Origin: Thermodesulfomicrobium sp. WS
GTDB lineage: Bacteria > Desulfobacterota > Desulfovibrionia > Desulfovibrionales > Desulfomicrobiaceae
DNA: 64,000 nt
Reading direction: 5' to 3'
Assembly: GCF_027925145.1 (NCBI RefSeq)
Contig: NZ_AP027130.1
Span: 2,237,001-2,301,000, forward strand
This document shows positions 62,952-64,000 of this stretch, piece after piece (the first letter of the stretch is position 1; each line of letters begins with the position of its first letter). The notes under the pieces were generated by a model. It ran no database searches. It was not told the origin of the DNA and worked only from the letters and a program-made list of their open reading frames with translations. The position numbers and the translations under genes are program-made.

Positions 62952-64000
62952 TCAATTCGGTGGTAACAGAAAACCAAAACGCTCCAGAATGCGTTTCCCT
63001 TCACTGGAAAATATGGCCTGCAACAGTTCCGACGGGGGGGCTTCTTTGCGCCAGACCACAAAGAGCGACCGCACCAAAGGATACGATCCATCCCGGACCG
63101 AGGCACCAGAAGGCACCACCGGAGTTTGCCCCGGTTCCGTGCGAAGCGCCACCAATGCCGCCTGTTTCGAAAGCGGCAGGCTCGTATACCCAATGGCGCC
63201 GGGGGTAGACGCCACCAGCGCGTCCACCGCTGCTGGCGTAGGCGCCTTGCGGGCCGCGCCCGTCAAGGGCAGGTCCCCCAGCACCATCTCCTGGAAAAGC
63301 CGGTGAGTGCCAAAATTGGGCTCCAGGGCAACGACAACGATGGGGATATCTGGGCCACCCACCTCGCTCCAGCGCTGGATGCGGCCGCTGAAGATCCCCC
63401 GCAGCGTCTCCATGTCCACAATGCGCACAGGATTGTCGGGGGCGACCAGCACCGCCAAGGCATCCTGGCCCACCATACGGGACTGCAAACCCTCTGAAGA
63501 TTCCTGCGCCGCAGTGAGCGGTCGGGAACTTATGGCCATCGCACACGCTCGGCTCATCAAGGCCGTAAGCCCCGCCTCCGTGCCCACAGCGCGCACCTCA
63601 ATGGATCGACGAACCTTCTCCGCAAAAAAAGCCCCTTCCACTTCCGTGGATTCCGGGACCAGTCCCGGCAAGCGCCGCACTTCGCCGGCGCCGGAGCGCA
63701 CCAAAGCCAGGCGCGCCCACTCTACCGCCGCATCCGCCAAGACCACCGAACCGGCCACCTTGAGGGGAGGCTCGCGGGTAAACGGCGCCGGCTGGTAGGT
63801 GCCGCGCACTTCCACGCCGCGCTCTCCCTGAGCGATGAGCACTGGTGCCGGGGCTTCCCAATCGGGTACGGGCTTGAACTCCACGGCCCACAAGGGTTCG
63901 TCGCGGTCCTGTTTGCCCGGGGCGCGCCACTGGCCCGTCAACCGCCACGCCGCTCCGGCCTGGGCCGCGGCAGGCGGAAAGATGTACACCGAGCGGACAA
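62952..64000 (-). CDS. PstS-like periplasmic binding-type protein, 5' end outside window
   Basis: The frame runs past 64000, so the N-terminus is missing; a GTG at 63989 is not necessarily the start. About 80 N-terminal residues of unknown type precede a phosphate-binding-protein fold (PBP-like 2): FFAEKVRRSIEVRAVG, SSRPLTAAQ, IVDMETLRGIFSGRIQRWSEVGG and RDGSYPLVRSLFVVWR. In PstS the SGRI-W-VGG segment is diagnostic. In its position upstream of kinase genes it may be the extracytoplasmic sensor partner of the kinase, not a transporter subunit; no ABC permease genes are present downstream. Confidence 0.85.
   Translation of the reverse strand, partial: VRSVYIFPPAAAQAGAAWRLTGQWRAPGKQDRDEPLWAVEFKPVPDWEAPAPVLIAQGERGVEVRGTYQPAPFTREPPLKVAGSVVLADAAVEWARLALVRSGAGEVRRLPGLVPESTEVEGAFFAEKVRRSIEVRAVGTEAGLTALMSRACAMAISSRPLTAAQESSEGLQSRMVGQDALAVLVAPDNPVRIVDMETLRGIFSGRIQRWSEVGGPDIPIVVVALEPNFGTHRLFQEMVLGDLPLTGAARKAPTPAAVDALVASTPGAIGYTSLPLSKQAALVALRTEPGQTPVVPSGASVRDGSYPLVRSLFVVWRKEAPPSELLQAIFSSEGKRILERFGFLLPPN

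Overview
The window looks like core chromosome of a GC-rich Gram-negative bacterium, most probably a sulfate-reducing Desulfovibrio-like deltaproteobacterium. This is an inference from gene content, not from a marker search. The clues are two aldehyde:ferredoxin oxidoreductases (one beside a four-cluster ferredoxin), two iron alcohol dehydrogenases under apparent sigma-54 control, a Ptb-type phosphotransacylase, a CarD regulator, lpxK and a LABN protein (an LPS outer membrane), and many PAS/hybrid kinases. I see no insertion sequence, prophage, integrase or CRISPR array. Two tRNA genes with encoded CCA are present, and no rRNA.

Layout. 1-9055 (minus): degP, ispE, tRNA-Gln, prs, rplY, pth, carD, rho, nadE and an M48 protease that runs off the left edge, with rimI upstream of degP and a Nudix-like gene overlapping rimI head to head. 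9.8-11.8 kb: mreB and a double-GAF protein. 11.9-18.7 kb (plus): an unknown 571-residue protein, then gcvT, rsmE, a polyferredoxin, aldehyde oxidoreductase 1, crcB, DUF190 and YbjQ, most with 4-nt overlaps. 18.8-20.6 kb: initiator tRNA with its own promoter and terminator, a GT2 glycosyltransferase, a LABN protein and a PAP2 phosphatase. 20.8-25.4 kb: the classical rpmH-rnpA-yidD-yidC-jag-mnmE cluster. 25.5-32.2 kb: a low-GC type IV pilin, a BI-1 family protein, lpxK, rnr, a trypsin-like/Calx-beta protein and a YitT protein.

32.3-39.7 kb is an alcohol/aldehyde oxidation locus. It holds aor2, a 38-codon small ORF and adh1 on the minus strand, and adh2, a PAS histidine kinase and an NtrC-type response regulator on the plus strand. 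The 433-nt gap between the divergent adh genes has two good sigma-54 promoters facing outward and two inverted copies of a 17-nt site between them. The kinase and regulator therefore probably activate both transcription units. Oxidation of alcohol to aldehyde (Adh) and aldehyde to acid (AOR) would pass electrons to NAD(H) and ferredoxin.

39.7-46.3 kb (minus): hsp20, ptb, an acetolactate synthase small subunit without a visible large subunit, and a tightly coupled cassette of an unknown 764-residue protein, a phosphatidylserine decarboxylase homologue and an Lgt-like membrane protein. This cassette is my best candidate for an undescribed (lipid-related) system.

46.4-64 kb is dominated by signalling: cbiX, a soluble PAS hybrid kinase, an HD-GYP response regulator, an M16 protease, galE (plus) and alr. 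A six-gene minus-strand run follows: a periplasmic-binding-type protein cut by the right edge, a response regulator, a 1252-residue membrane hybrid kinase with three Hpt-like modules, a second response regulator, a GAF-fused GspE/PilB ATPase and alr. Residue numbers are counted by eye and are approximate. Family names come from motif recognition, not from database searches.
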